This document shows, piece after piece, positions 21,989 to 31,325 of a DNA stretch of 64,000 nt. Numbering within the stretch: position 1 is the first letter of the stretch; the number at the start of each line of letters is the position of its first letter. The DNA is taken from the NCBI GenBank assembly GCA_040387375.1, contig JAZKDW010000026.1:16225-80224 (forward strand), read 5' to 3'. The position numbers and the translations under genes were made by a program. The notes under the pieces are model-generated. The model searched no databases. It worked only from the letters and a program-made list of their open reading frames with translations, and was not told the DNA's origin. The DNA comes from JAZKDW01 sp040387375 (lineage in GTDB: Bacteria > Pseudomonadota > Gammaproteobacteria > Burkholderiales > Burkholderiaceae_D).

Positions 21989-24727
21989 TCATGCGAAAAT
22001 CCGCACTGGCAGGATGGGCTGCATCGCCGATGACGGCAAAGGCCGGGAGAGATAGAACCCCTGTATCTCGTCGCAACCAAGTGATTTCAGTATCTGGATT
22101 TGCGCCAGGGTCTCGACGCCTTCGGCCACCACTCGCATGCCCAGCGCATGTGCCATGGTGATGATGGCCCGGAAGAATATTTCGCCATCTTCAGTCCTTT
22201 CAAGGTGCGCTGTAAATGTCTGATCGACCTTCAGACCATCAAACTCGAGCCGTTGCAGTCGCGACAGCGACGAATAGCCGGTCCCGAAGTCATCGACCAG
22301 CAGTTTGATGCCCATCCTCTGGATCGCGGCAAGCGCGCTGGCGACATCCGTGCTTCCGCTCATGACGGAAGATTCAGTCAGTTCGACCTCGATCAACGCC
22401 GAGTCAACATGGTGCCGGGCCAACGCTGCAGCAAGTATGTCAGCGACATTGGTTTCATTAAACTGACGCGACGACACATTGACTGAAACCGGGATCAGTT
22501 GCTGGCCGCCCTGTGCCCAGCAAGCCAACTGGGCACACACTTTGTCGATCACCATTTCGCCCAGACCAAGAATGAGGCCGGTCTCTTCTGCCAACGGAAT
22601 GAATTCGAGCGGGCTGATCAGGCCCCTTTCCGGATGTTCCCATCGCACCAATGCTTCCATCGATGATGTCGCGCCGCTCGCCATATCGACGCGCGGCTGG
22701 TAATGCATCACGAACTGGTCGTGTTCTATCGCATGCCGCAGCGCCGCTTCCTTTTCGCGGCGCGCACGCAATGTCTCGTAGAACTGGTCGTCATAAAAGC
22801 GATAGTTCCTTTTGCCAGAGGTTTTTACCGCGTACATCGCCACATCGGCATTGCGCAGCAAGGTTTGCGCTTCGCTCCCGTCGGCCGGATAAACGCTGAT
22901 GCCTATTGATGCACCAACCGAATGTGTTCCCTGTGCGACCCGGAAGGCATCCAGGAATGCATGCTGGATCCGCTCGGAGACAGTTGCCGCATCGGCCTTG
23001 TGTGCGAGTTGCTCCAGAATCACCACGAACTCGTCGCCGCCGAAGCGCGTCACGGTGTCGCGCGGTCGGACAGCGTCCCTCAATCGTCTGGCGACATTGC
23101 GCAACACCTCATCACCGCCCGCATGGCCAGCCGAATCGTTGACTGCCTTGAATCCGTCGAGGTCGATAAACAGCAATGCCAGCATTGAATCGCTGGCGGC
23201 GGCGCGTTCGATTATTAATGGAAGTGTGCTTTCCACCCAGTGGCGATTTGGAAGTCCGGTCAATGCATCTTCATTGCCGCGCCGCTGCATCTCTGCGACA
23301 TGCATCTTCGGTTCGGTGATATCGCGTGCGGATACGGCCAGATCGGCGCCTGAACGCACAATTTTCATGTGTGTCCAGCGAATGACGAAATCTTCTGGCG
23401 CTTCCAGCTCACCCTCGTAATAGCCAGCTTCCATTGCCTGCCGGAGAATGGCCATCAGCTCTGTCCGGGCCGGCTCTTGAAAGAGGGTCGAAATCCGTTT
23501 CCCGATTAATTCTTCCCGTCGCCGATGGAAAAATTCCGCCCCCCGCTGGTTGCAGTCGATGACCGCGAAATCAATACTGTCCCCGTGTTCATCGCGTATT
23601 GGCCGCGTTATATAGAATGCTTCATTGGCGCCTTCCGTCGCCGTGCGGTAGGTGGTTTGCATGACATCATGCTGGTGTTTTCTCCAGGCCAGGCGCAGCG
23701 AGAGTGCGGTGGCAATGAGTGCGAATGCGGCCAATGCAAGCGTGGCTAAAATCCCGTCTTGAATCGATGCGGCCCGGTAGGCGAGGTAGGGCGCCATCAC
23801 GTCTTGCTGGTCCAGCCCCGCCATCGCGGTCACCGGGTATCCCTCGACTGCAACCCAGCCGACATATCGATTCCGCTTGTCGGCAAACCATTGGTCGCCG
23901 TTCAGCAAGGCACTCTTGACGCGGAATGAGACGGGAGGCACCGCAACAAGGGCTTGCTTGTCGGGCGCATGAATGACTTCACCGATGCGGGTTACCCGCG
24001 CGATGTTGTCATGACCGACCATGCCCAGGAAGCCGTTTTTGCCGAACGTGGCTTCGTTATACGTGTCCGTAAAATATCCAAGGGCAACAGAGACCAATAC
24101 GGCGCCGCCGAAACTGCCATCCCGGTTGATAAGTTTGCGGGAAAACACAATGGTGTTTCGTTCGGAAACACGCCCGAACCTTGGCTGGCCGATATGCAAG
24201 ACATCTTTCGTTGCGTTCTTTTGAGCCAGAAAATATTCTGTATTCCCAAGATACATTTCCGTCGGATTCGGCAGTGTGCCTGTAAGGACATGGTTATCAC
24301 GGTCAACAATGAGTACTGCAAAAATCGAAGAAGGCGGAAACAATCCTTGTGCCTTCGCATTATCGAGCTTCAACTGTCCCGTGGTCAGTTCCCAATCGTA
24401 GCGGACATGGAGCGCAACCTGGTCAATTGCGCCGATGGTGCGGGTAAGTTGGTTCGCATAGCTATCTGCGAGGATTGCCACTTCGCGCAAGGCGCGTTTT
24501 TCCATCGTTTCCCGGTCCATGTTCAGGTCGGAAAGCAGGAAGTACCATCCTGCGGCACCTAAAATTATCGCAGCAACAGGCCAAGCCAGTACCAGACGAT
24601 AATTTCCATGGAGAAAACAAAGCTTCTCACGCATGGCGACCAGACGGGCTGCAAATTTAGCCCTTTTTGCCGCAATCATATCGAGGCTTTCCCAAGTCCC
24701 TGTCATCCACGCCACAGTCGTCTTCAT
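21989..24727 (-). CDS. sensor protein with PAS, GGDEF and EAL domains
   Basis: 912-residue cyclic-di-GMP enzyme. A first membrane helix lies near residues 48-66, an extracytoplasmic sensor (dCache-like) fills about 70-325, a second helix is near 328-350, then a PAS-like domain (about 360-470). The diguanylate cyclase domain has an intact GGDEF (563-567) and the phosphodiesterase domain an intact EAL (691-693) with DDFGTGYSSL and the EGVET motif. Both activities are possible; in such tandems one is often regulatory. The signal sensed is unknown. It is a single gene without operon partners. Confidence 0.93.
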   Translation of the reverse strand: MKTTVAWMTGTWESLDMIAAKRAKFAARLVAMREKLCFLHGNYRLVLAWPVAAIILGAAGWYFLLSDLNMDRETMEKRALREVAILADSYANQLTRTIGAIDQVALHVRYDWELTTGQLKLDNAKAQGLFPPSSIFAVLIVDRDNHVLTGTLPNPTEMYLGNTEYFLAQKNATKDVLHIGQPRFGRVSERNTIVFSRKLINRDGSFGGAVLVSVALGYFTDTYNEATFGKNGFLGMVGHDNIARVTRIGEVIHAPDKQALVAVPPVSFRVKSALLNGDQWFADKRNRYVGWVAVEGYPVTAMAGLDQQDVMAPYLAYRAASIQDGILATLALAAFALIATALSLRLAWRKHQHDVMQTTYRTATEGANEAFYITRPIRDEHGDSIDFAVIDCNQRGAEFFHRRREELIGKRISTLFQEPARTELMAILRQAMEAGYYEGELEAPEDFVIRWTHMKIVRSGADLAVSARDITEPKMHVAEMQRRGNEDALTGLPNRHWVESTLPLIIERAAASDSMLALLFIDLDGFKAVNDSAGHAGGDEVLRNVARRLRDAVRPRDTVTRFGGDEFVVILEQLAHKADAATVSERIQHAFLDAFRVAQGTHSVGASIGISVYPADGSEAQTLLRNADVAMYAVKTSGKRNYRFYDDQFYETLRARREKEAALRHAIEHDQFVMHYQPRVDMASGATSSMEALVRWEHPERGLISPLEFIPLAEETGLILGLGEMVIDKVCAQLACWAQGGQQLIPVSVNVSSRQFNETNVADILAAALARHHVDSALIEVELTESSVMSGSTDVASALAAIQRMGIKLLVDDFGTGYSSLSRLQRLEFDGLKVDQTFTAHLERTEDGEIFFRAIITMAHALGMRVVAEGVETLAQIQILKSLGCDEIQGFYLSRPLPSSAMQPILPVRIFA

Positions 24728-24794
24728 TGGACTCTGAAAAGTTTCGCAAGTTACGGGATCGTTAGCCGGTTATCGAGGATTCTCTGATGGAAGG

Positions 24795-24827
24795 AGGGAC
24801 ACCAGCTATCCGGTACCTGGTGTCCCT
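24795..24827. terminator. strong hairpin after iorAB, without U-tract
   Basis: Perfect 11-bp inverted repeat (24795-24805 and 24817-24827) with an 11-nt loop, between the stop of the indolepyruvate oxidoreductase gene and the start of the GGDEF/EAL gene. On the minus strand no T-run follows the stem, so it is at best a weak or factor-assisted terminator, or an mRNA 3'-end stabiliser. Confidence 0.4.
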
Positions 24828-24861
24828 GCGGAAAAAACCAGCCCGGATGTCAACTTGCCCT

Positions 24862-27800
24862 TCATGCGGCGATATCCTGTGCAGCAGCCGCGCGGTATTG
24901 CGCAAGCAGCCGCACCCGCTTTTCGGCAGCCGCTTTCATATTGCGTTCCTTGACATGGCCAAAGCCGCGAATTTCATCCGGAATCGTCGCCAGTTGTATC
25001 GCGAGCGGCAGGTTTGCGCTGGTCAGGGTCTGTCCAAATTCACGGGCCAGATCGATATACTCCTCGATCAGCGCACGTTCTGCCTTTCGTTCCTCCGTAT
25101 GGCCAAAGATATCGAACGCCGTGCCGCGCAGGCGCTTGAACTTCGCCAGCACGCCGAACGCGCCGAGCATCCAGGGACCGAAGGTCCGCTTGACCGGGTG
25201 GCCATGGCCGTCACGCCGGGACAGCAAGGGCGGCGCAAGATGGAACGTCAGCTGATAGTCCTTGCCAGGCTCACCTTCAAATTGCGCGCGCATCTTGTCG
25301 AGGAATGCGGGATCGGCATACAGCCGCGCCACTTCATACTCATCCTTGTACGCCATCAACTTTGCCAGGTTGCGCGCGATGGCGGTGGCGAGTGAATCGC
25401 GCTGGCCGCCGGTTATGCTTTTTTCCATTTCCCGCATGTGTTCGACCACCGTCCTGTAGCGCCCGGCATACGCCTTGTTCTGATATGCACTCAACAGTTT
25501 TTCACGGTAATCGATCAGCTTGTCCAGCGATTGCGGCATATGCAGGACGATCGGGGTTTCCTGTTTCGGCTTGATGACACCCTCGAGCGCCTCGGCGCCG
25601 TTTTGCGCCAGATAGCGGCCCCAGTCGAACGCCAGCTTGTTCTTGTCGACCGCAACCCCATTCAACTCGATCGCACGCATCATGCTTGCATGGGCAAGCG
25701 GAATCCAGCCTTGCTGCCACGCGTAGCCCAGCACCAGCGGATTGGCGTAAATCGAATCGCCAAGCAGGGACACGGCCCAGTGGTTGGCGTCGATGAATTC
25801 GCAACCATCACCCATGCTGGCGCGCAAGTCAGTGCTGGTTTGCGTGCCGGGAAAGGTCCAGTCCGGGTCCTTGAGAAATGCGGCTGTCGGCGTCTTGCCG
25901 CTATTGATGATGGCATGGGTCACACCCTGCCGGGTTTTCGACAGCACCTCGGGCGAGGCGGACACGATGGCGTCGCAACCGATGATCAGCCGCGCCTCCC
26001 CGATCGCCACGCGGGTAGCGTGGATGCCGTCCGGCGCGGGGGCAATCTGGATGTGGCTGATCACGGCGCCGCCTTTTTGCGCGAGGCCGGCCATGTCGAG
26101 CACGGTCACGCCCTTGTTCTCCAGATGCGCGGCCATGCCGAGCAAACCGCCGATCGTGACAACGCCAGTACCGCCGACGCCAGCGACCAGAATGCCGTAA
26201 GCGCCATCGAGCGCCGTCAGCATCGGCTGCGGCAATGCAGTGAAGTCGGGCAGCACATCACCCTTGCCGCCGCTGCGCGGCTTGCGCACCTGTGCGCCTT
26301 CGGCCGTCACAAAGCTTGGACAAAACCCGTTCACGCAGGAAAAATCCTTGTTGCAGGAAGATTGATTGATCTTGCGTTTGGTCCCCAGCGGCGTGACCAA
26401 TGGCTCGACCGACAGGCAGTTGGACTTGACCGAGCAGTCGCCGCAGCCTTCGCACACGGCATCATTGATGAAAGCACGGCGCGCCGGGTCCGGATACGCA
26501 CCGCGCTTCCTGCGCCGCCGCTTTTCGGTGGCGCAGGTCTGGTCGTAGATCAGGACCGTTGTGCCTTCGATTTCCCGTAGCTGGCGCTGCATGTCATCCA
26601 GCTGGTCGCGGTGATGGACCGTGACGCCTTCCGGCAAACCGGCGCGGGCATCGTATTTTTCCGGCTCGTCGGTGACGATGACGATTTTTTTCACACCTTC
26701 GGCCTGCATCTGCTGCGCAATCTGCGGCACCGTCAGCACACCGTCCACCGGTTGCCCGCCCGTCATCGCGACCGCGTCGTTGTACAGGATCTTGTAGGTT
26801 ACGCTGGCGCTTGCCGCCACCGCCGCGCGTATGGCCAGATGGCCGGAATGGAAGTAGGTGCCGTCACCCAGGTTGACGAACACATGCTTGTCATGCGTGA
26901 AATGCATCTGGCCCAGCCAGGACACACCCTCGCCGCCCATCTGGCTGAAGGTTTCGGTGCTGCGGTCCATCCACATCGACATGTAATGGCAACCGATGCC
27001 GGCCATCGCGCGCGAACCGTCCGGCACCCTGGTCGAGGTATTGTGCGGGCAGCCGGAGCAAAACCATGGCTGGCGTTCGGCCACCGGATTCGGCCTGGCG
27101 GCTTCACGTTCCTTGGCTTCGATGACGGCAACGCGGGCGCGGATGCGGGCGCGTATGTCGTCGGGCAAGTCGGCCCTGGCCAGTCGTTTTGCGATTGCCT
27201 TCGCGATCAGCGCCGGCGACAGTTCGTAGCGCGCCGGCAGCAGCCAGTCGCCGCGCGGCACTGACCATTCGCCGCCCTCGTTGTCGCGCTCGTCAAATTT
27301 GCCGTAGACACGCGGACGCACATCGTCGCGCCAGTTGTACAGCTCCTCCTTCAATGCATATTCAAGGATCTGGCGTTTTTCCTCGACCACCAGGATTTCT
27401 TCCAGCCCGGTCGCGAACGCGCGCGCATCCTGGGCGTCGAGCGGCCATACGCAGGCCACCTTGAGCACGCGGATGCCGATCTGGCTGCAGGCCGCGTCGT
27501 CGAGCCCGAGGTCGAGCAAGGCCTGGCGCACGTCGAGATAGGCTTTGCCCGCGGTCATGATGCCCAGGCGCGGTGTGGGTGTATCGATGACGATGCGGTT
27601 GAGCTTGTTGGCGCGGATATAAGCCAGCGCCGCATACCATTTGTAATCATAGAGCCGCGCTTCCTGCGCCAGCGGCGGATCCGGCCAGCGGATGCTGATG
27701 CCCTCCTGCGGCATGGCGAAATCGTCGGGAATGACGATTTTTACGCGGTCCGGATCCATCTCGATCGACGCCGTCGACTCGACCACATCGGTGACACATT

Positions 27801-28428
27801 TCATCGCCACCCACAGCCCCGAATAGCGGCTCATGGCCCAGCCGTGCAAACCATAGTCGATATACTCCTGGACACTGGACGGATACAGGACCGGAATGCC
27901 GCTGGCGATCAATGCGTGCTCGGACTGATGCGCAACCGACGAGGATTTTGCCGCATGATCGTCACCCGCCAGCACCAGCACGCCGCCATGCGCGGCGGTG
28001 CCCGCCGAATTGGCGTGCTTGAACACGTCACCCGCGCGGTCGACGCCCGGTCCCTTGCCGTACCACATGCCGAACACACCGTCGTGTTTCCCGGTTGGCC
28101 ACAGATTGGTCTGCTGTGTCCCCCACACCGCGGTTGCCGCAAGTTCCTCGTTGACGCCCGCCTGGAATACGATGTTGCTCTTTGCCAGATGCGGTTTTGC
28201 CTTCCACAATGCCTGGTCCAGCGCGCCGAGCGGGGATCCGCGATAGCCGGAGATGTATCCCGCGGTGTTCAATCCCTGCAGCCGGTCGCGCTCTCTTTGC
28301 AGCATCGGCAGCCTAACCAGTGCCTGCGTGCCGCTGATGTAGACGCGGCCTTTTTCGAGCGTGTATTTGTCGTCGAGCGAGACGGCGGCCAATGCCGCCT
28401 GCTGCGAAGAGGAAAGTGGCGAGTTCAT
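24862..28428 (-). CDS. fused indolepyruvate ferredoxin oxidoreductase (IorAB-type)
   Basis: 1188-residue fusion that would oxidise indolepyruvate (or a related aryl/branched 2-oxo acid) to the acyl-CoA with a reduced electron carrier. The N-terminal half holds the pyruvate-binding and TPP domains; CSGCPHNTS has Cys457 and Cys460, and GIGCHYMSMWMDR follows. A ferredoxin-type cluster follows with Cys659, Cys662, Cys665 and further cysteines (SSCNKDFSC...C). The gamma domain (GVGGTGVVTIGG) lies near residues 745-756. The long single-chain form is typical of proteobacteria, where it serves aromatic amino-acid catabolism. A GGAGA precedes the ATG. The divergent LysR gene 98 nt away is its likely regulator. 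Confidence 0.92.
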   Translation of the reverse strand: MNSPLSSSQQAALAAVSLDDKYTLEKGRVYISGTQALVRLPMLQRERDRLQGLNTAGYISGYRGSPLGALDQALWKAKPHLAKSNIVFQAGVNEELAATAVWGTQQTNLWPTGKHDGVFGMWYGKGPGVDRAGDVFKHANSAGTAAHGGVLVLAGDDHAAKSSSVAHQSEHALIASGIPVLYPSSVQEYIDYGLHGWAMSRYSGLWVAMKCVTDVVESTASIEMDPDRVKIVIPDDFAMPQEGISIRWPDPPLAQEARLYDYKWYAALAYIRANKLNRIVIDTPTPRLGIMTAGKAYLDVRQALLDLGLDDAACSQIGIRVLKVACVWPLDAQDARAFATGLEEILVVEEKRQILEYALKEELYNWRDDVRPRVYGKFDERDNEGGEWSVPRGDWLLPARYELSPALIAKAIAKRLARADLPDDIRARIRARVAVIEAKEREAARPNPVAERQPWFCSGCPHNTSTRVPDGSRAMAGIGCHYMSMWMDRSTETFSQMGGEGVSWLGQMHFTHDKHVFVNLGDGTYFHSGHLAIRAAVAASASVTYKILYNDAVAMTGGQPVDGVLTVPQIAQQMQAEGVKKIVIVTDEPEKYDARAGLPEGVTVHHRDQLDDMQRQLREIEGTTVLIYDQTCATEKRRRRKRGAYPDPARRAFINDAVCEGCGDCSVKSNCLSVEPLVTPLGTKRKINQSSCNKDFSCVNGFCPSFVTAEGAQVRKPRSGGKGDVLPDFTALPQPMLTALDGAYGILVAGVGGTGVVTIGGLLGMAAHLENKGVTVLDMAGLAQKGGAVISHIQIAPAPDGIHATRVAIGEARLIIGCDAIVSASPEVLSKTRQGVTHAIINSGKTPTAAFLKDPDWTFPGTQTSTDLRASMGDGCEFIDANHWAVSLLGDSIYANPLVLGYAWQQGWIPLAHASMMRAIELNGVAVDKNKLAFDWGRYLAQNGAEALEGVIKPKQETPIVLHMPQSLDKLIDYREKLLSAYQNKAYAGRYRTVVEHMREMEKSITGGQRDSLATAIARNLAKLMAYKDEYEVARLYADPAFLDKMRAQFEGEPGKDYQLTFHLAPPLLSRRDGHGHPVKRTFGPWMLGAFGVLAKFKRLRGTAFDIFGHTEERKAERALIEEYIDLAREFGQTLTSANLPLAIQLATIPDEIRGFGHVKERNMKAAAEKRVRLLAQYRAAAAQDIAA

Positions 28429-28526
28429 TCGAGTCTGTCTCCGCTATTTTGATTGGAGCGCCAGTATATTAAGGAGGGGATGTATCGTAAAATCACATTT
28501 CCACAATTCTGGTATCTGAAAAACGC

Positions 28527-29432
28527 ATGGCAAGCACACTCACTCTCAGGCAACTCAGGTACTTCGTCGCCGCTGCCCAGACCGGCCAGTTTTCGATGGC
28601 GGCGGCGCAGGAACACGTGTCGCAATCGGCCATCACCAATGGCGTTCTGGCGCTGGAAGGGGAACTCGGATTGCGCCTGTTCGATCGCTTGCCGCAAGGG
28701 GTGGCGCTGACGCCAGAAGGCCAGGACTTCCTGCGCCATGCCCGGCATGTGCTGGAGGCGGCGCGCGACGCCATGCACAGTCCGCGCTCGCGCGCCAGCG
28801 CGCTGCGCGGCACGGTGCGCATCGCGGCCTCCTACACGCTGCTCGGTTATTTCCTGCCGGAGTTGCTGGCGCGCTTTCGTGCCAGCTATCCGGACGTCAA
28901 CATCGATTTGCAGGACAGGGACCGGCCCGATATAGAAAAGGCAGTGCTGGCGGGTGAAGTCGATCTGGGGGTGGCGATCCTGTCCAACATCGAACGCCCG
29001 AAGCGTTTTGCGCAGGCGGTGCTGATGCGTTCGAGGCGGCAATTGTGGCTGGCGCCATCCCACCCATTGACCAAGCTAGCCGCGCCTTCCCTGAAGGATA
29101 TCGCCGCCCATCCCTACATCATGCTGACCGCCGATGAAGGGGAATTTTCAGCAGGACAGTATTGGAAGTCAAAACGCCGGCAGCCGAATATCGCATTTCG
29201 CACCGGTTCGATCGAGGCGGTGCGCGGCCTGGTGGCGCATGGCTTCGGGGTCACGATCCTGTCCGACATGGTGTTCCGGCCATGGTCGCTGGAAGGCAAG
29301 CGAATTGAAACGCGCCCGGTCCTGGACGCGATTCCGCATATGGAAGCGGGCATGCTCTGGCGGCCCGATGCTGCGCTTCCCGAATCGGCATCGGCCTTCC
29401 AGCAATTCCTGATTCACGCGTTCGGTAGCTGA
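28527..29432 (+). CDS. LysR-family transcriptional regulator
   Basis: 301-residue LysR regulator. The N-terminal winged helix-turn-helix spans about residues 5-65 (LRQLRYFVAAAQTGQFSMAA, then SQSAITNGVLALEGELGLRLFDR). The C-terminal effector domain begins near 92 with GTVRIAASYTLLGYFLPELL. The residue Asn in SQSAITNGV replaces the more usual Arg. It is divergent from the indolepyruvate oxidoreductase gene, the usual layout for a LysR protein and its target. The co-inducer is unknown. Confidence 0.9.
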   Translation: MASTLTLRQLRYFVAAAQTGQFSMAAAQEHVSQSAITNGVLALEGELGLRLFDRLPQGVALTPEGQDFLRHARHVLEAARDAMHSPRSRASALRGTVRIAASYTLLGYFLPELLARFRASYPDVNIDLQDRDRPDIEKAVLAGEVDLGVAILSNIERPKRFAQAVLMRSRRQLWLAPSHPLTKLAAPSLKDIAAHPYIMLTADEGEFSAGQYWKSKRRQPNIAFRTGSIEAVRGLVAHGFGVTILSDMVFRPWSLEGKRIETRPVLDAIPHMEAGMLWRPDAALPESASAFQQFLIHAFGS

Positions 29433-29436
29433 CAGG

Positions 29437-29478
29437 ATTCCCGAACGCCATGCCCGTGACAGTGGATTTGATAGTTGC
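29437..29478 (-). pseudogene. 42-bp remnant related to the lipoprotein gene at 37376-37858
   Basis: This stretch matches 37544-37585 at 38 of 42 positions in the same orientation. On the minus strand both encode a TxKSTVxGMAFGN segment, the middle of the lipoprotein. Flanking sequence shows no similarity and no full gene surrounds it, so it looks like the relic of a second lipoprotein copy, or a small recombined piece, just after the LysR gene. Confidence 0.6.
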
Positions 29479-29497
29479 TTGATGAAACACAGGACCG

Positions 29498-30190
29498 TCA
29501 TGACATGCTGTTTGCCAATCCAAAGATCAATGCACGCAAGGTAAAGTCAAATCGATGTGAGGGCTGCAGTTTGCTTGCGGCTTGCAGGGAGTCTTTTAAA
29601 TTGGGATATTGGTTTCCCGTCTCCTTGATTACCACTTGCCGGAACTCCACATCGGGATGAATTGCCCCCTCGCGTTCAGCGGATTCGCGCCTTTGACTCT
29701 GCGCTACCCATCCTGCCACGAACTCCACGATCGCCCGCGTTGCGTAAAGAGCGCCAAGTTCGTCAAAGCCCGACTGCCTTGCGGCCTGGATCGACATTTC
29801 ATGGCGAATCAGAACGCTGTGCGCGGTATGTGTTCTGCGGATGGTGTAGTCAGCCAGGCCCGGCACGGCCGAATACATGTCGCGCAAGGCCCCGGCAAAG
29901 CGGGTGGCCCAGTTCGACCAGCCTTCCCCTTCATAAGCGGGCACTGGGAACCGCTCCGTGATATAGCCGACAAACTTGCTGATCAAGTCTTCCCGACCGG
30001 AGACATGGCGATATAACGCGGGAGGAGTGACCCCCAACGCGTCTGCCACCGCCAGGAGCGTCAGCTTCTCGAGGCCAATGATCGCGGCTGCATCGAGTAT
30101 CTGATCAAGGGATACTTGCCGCGGCCGGCCAACGCTGCGTTTCGCTCGCGCTTTGGGCGTGAGCGCTTGACGATCTGAGGTAACTGTCAT
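29498..30190 (-). CDS. TetR-family transcriptional repressor
   Basis: 230-residue TetR regulator. The helix-turn-helix is near residues 27-70 (LDQILDAAAIIGLEKLTLLA, VADALGVTPPALYRHVSGRE). The C-terminal ligand domain is of TetR_C type and unrecognised. A basic N-terminal tail (KARAKRSVGRPRQ) precedes the HTH. It is divergent from the ABC importer and hydantoinase operon, with an imperfect palindrome between, so it likely represses that operon until the substrate is present. Confidence 0.88.
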   Translation of the reverse strand: MTVTSDRQALTPKARAKRSVGRPRQVSLDQILDAAAIIGLEKLTLLAVADALGVTPPALYRHVSGREDLISKFVGYITERFPVPAYEGEGWSNWATRFAGALRDMYSAVPGLADYTIRRTHTAHSVLIRHEMSIQAARQSGFDELGALYATRAIVEFVAGWVAQSQRRESAEREGAIHPDVEFRQVVIKETGNQYPNLKDSLQAASKLQPSHRFDFTLRALIFGLANSMS

Positions 30191-30198
30191 GATTTCCC

Positions 30199-30233
30199 AT
30201 TGGTAAAATAATTTGTGAACGACATTTACTAAT
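30199..30233. promoter_or_regulatory. candidate TetR operator
   Basis: Imperfect inverted repeat: ATTGGTAAAA (30199-30208) against ATTTACTAAT (30224-30233), 8 of 10 positions complementary, in the AT-rich region between the divergent TetR gene and the ABC operon. Its position near the TetR start fits autorepression and control of the operon. Confidence 0.4.
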
Positions 30234-30308
30234 TATCTCTCGAATGCTAATATTTATCTGCCATACCTGACGCCAATAAATATTTTTTAGAAAAATTATG
30301 GAGACGAC

Positions 30309-31325
30309 ATGCGTTCAAATGTAATCAAAAGGCTTGCCTGGGTCACTTTTCTCACGGGCGTTTTTTCGGCATCCCAGTTCTCTGCCCATGCGGCGGACCT
30401 TGAGCCGCTCAGAATGCAATTTGGCTCGATTGCAGTGCCGGCATTTGCTGCGCCTTTCCTCGCCAAGGAATCCGGCATGTACGAAAAAGCAGGCCTCAAA
30501 GTCGATATATTACCGGGACGCCTGTCACAAGACACGGTAAACGCACTTGTTGCCGGCAGTGCCGACATTGGCGTCGTGCTGGCGATTAACCATATATTGA
30601 GTGTCGACAAAGGCCAGAAGCTTGTATCAGTAGGCAACATGTATGGCGGTAACGCGTTTGGCGTGATTGCCGCAAAGGAAACCGGCATCAAGAACCTGCT
30701 TGGGCTGCAAGGGCACAAAGTGCTTGTCCCGGGTGCCAGTTATGAAGCCCTGTTGCGCGCCCTGATCGCCCAACAGGGCGGCAACCCGGACAAGGTCACT
30801 TACATTCTGATTCCACAACCCGCCGCGATGTTGACTGCCTATGCTGCCAAACAGGCGGACGCAGTTGTGACGGTGATCCCCTTCGCCCAATCCGGCGTCG
30901 AGGCGACCCGCCCTTCGGTCTACATGCCGTTTTCCAAGGAAGGTGATCCCGAGCCGCTGTACGTATGGGTAGTCCGGCCTGATGTACTGGCGCAAAAAAA
31001 GGGCCAGATCCGGAAATTTCTCAAAGCTACCTATGCCGCGACAGGCATGATCAATGCGAATCCAGGTGTCGCTATCAATTCTTTCGTGAAATCGGTCCCG
31101 GGGGCGGTAGCTGAACGTGTCGTGCCCGACTATGCGGGGTGGGTGCCTTTCCAGTGCGCGGAAGGACAAACGGTCGTGGGGCGGGCATCTGATTCAGCAT
31201 GGAAAACGGCTATCGATCTTTATCGGAAGACAAGGCTGATCACCTCCAGCCTGAAGTCTACGGATCTCTACACGAACGAATTTTTTGATGGGGCTGATCC
31301 CGTTTCATCAGCCAAGTGCCCATGA
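30309..31325 (+). CDS. ABC transporter substrate-binding protein, NitT/TauT type
   Basis: 338-residue periplasmic binding protein of the SsuA/TauA/nitrate class. Signal peptide about residues 1-29 ending SAHA, then FGSIAVPAFAAPFLAKESGM (a typical NMT1-like opening) and GLKVDILPGRLSQDTVNALVAGSADIGV. There is no lipobox. GGAG lies 6 nt before the ATG. The next gene's ATG overlaps the stop. The operon partners (HyuA/HyuB) suggest a hydantoin, lactam or other small amide as ligand; the sequence does not identify it. Confidence 0.88.
   Translation: MRSNVIKRLAWVTFLTGVFSASQFSAHAADLEPLRMQFGSIAVPAFAAPFLAKESGMYEKAGLKVDILPGRLSQDTVNALVAGSADIGVVLAINHILSVDKGQKLVSVGNMYGGNAFGVIAAKETGIKNLLGLQGHKVLVPGASYEALLRALIAQQGGNPDKVTYILIPQPAAMLTAYAAKQADAVVTVIPFAQSGVEATRPSVYMPFSKEGDPEPLYVWVVRPDVLAQKKGQIRKFLKATYAATGMINANPGVAINSFVKSVPGAVAERVVPDYAGWVPFQCAEGQTVVGRASDSAWKTAIDLYRKTRLITSSLKSTDLYTNEFFDGADPVSSAKCP

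Noticed and set aside
24703..24720. Pho-box-like CTGTCAT inside the start of the GGDEF/EAL gene
   Set aside because: The second half-site is poor and no gene follows in that orientation.
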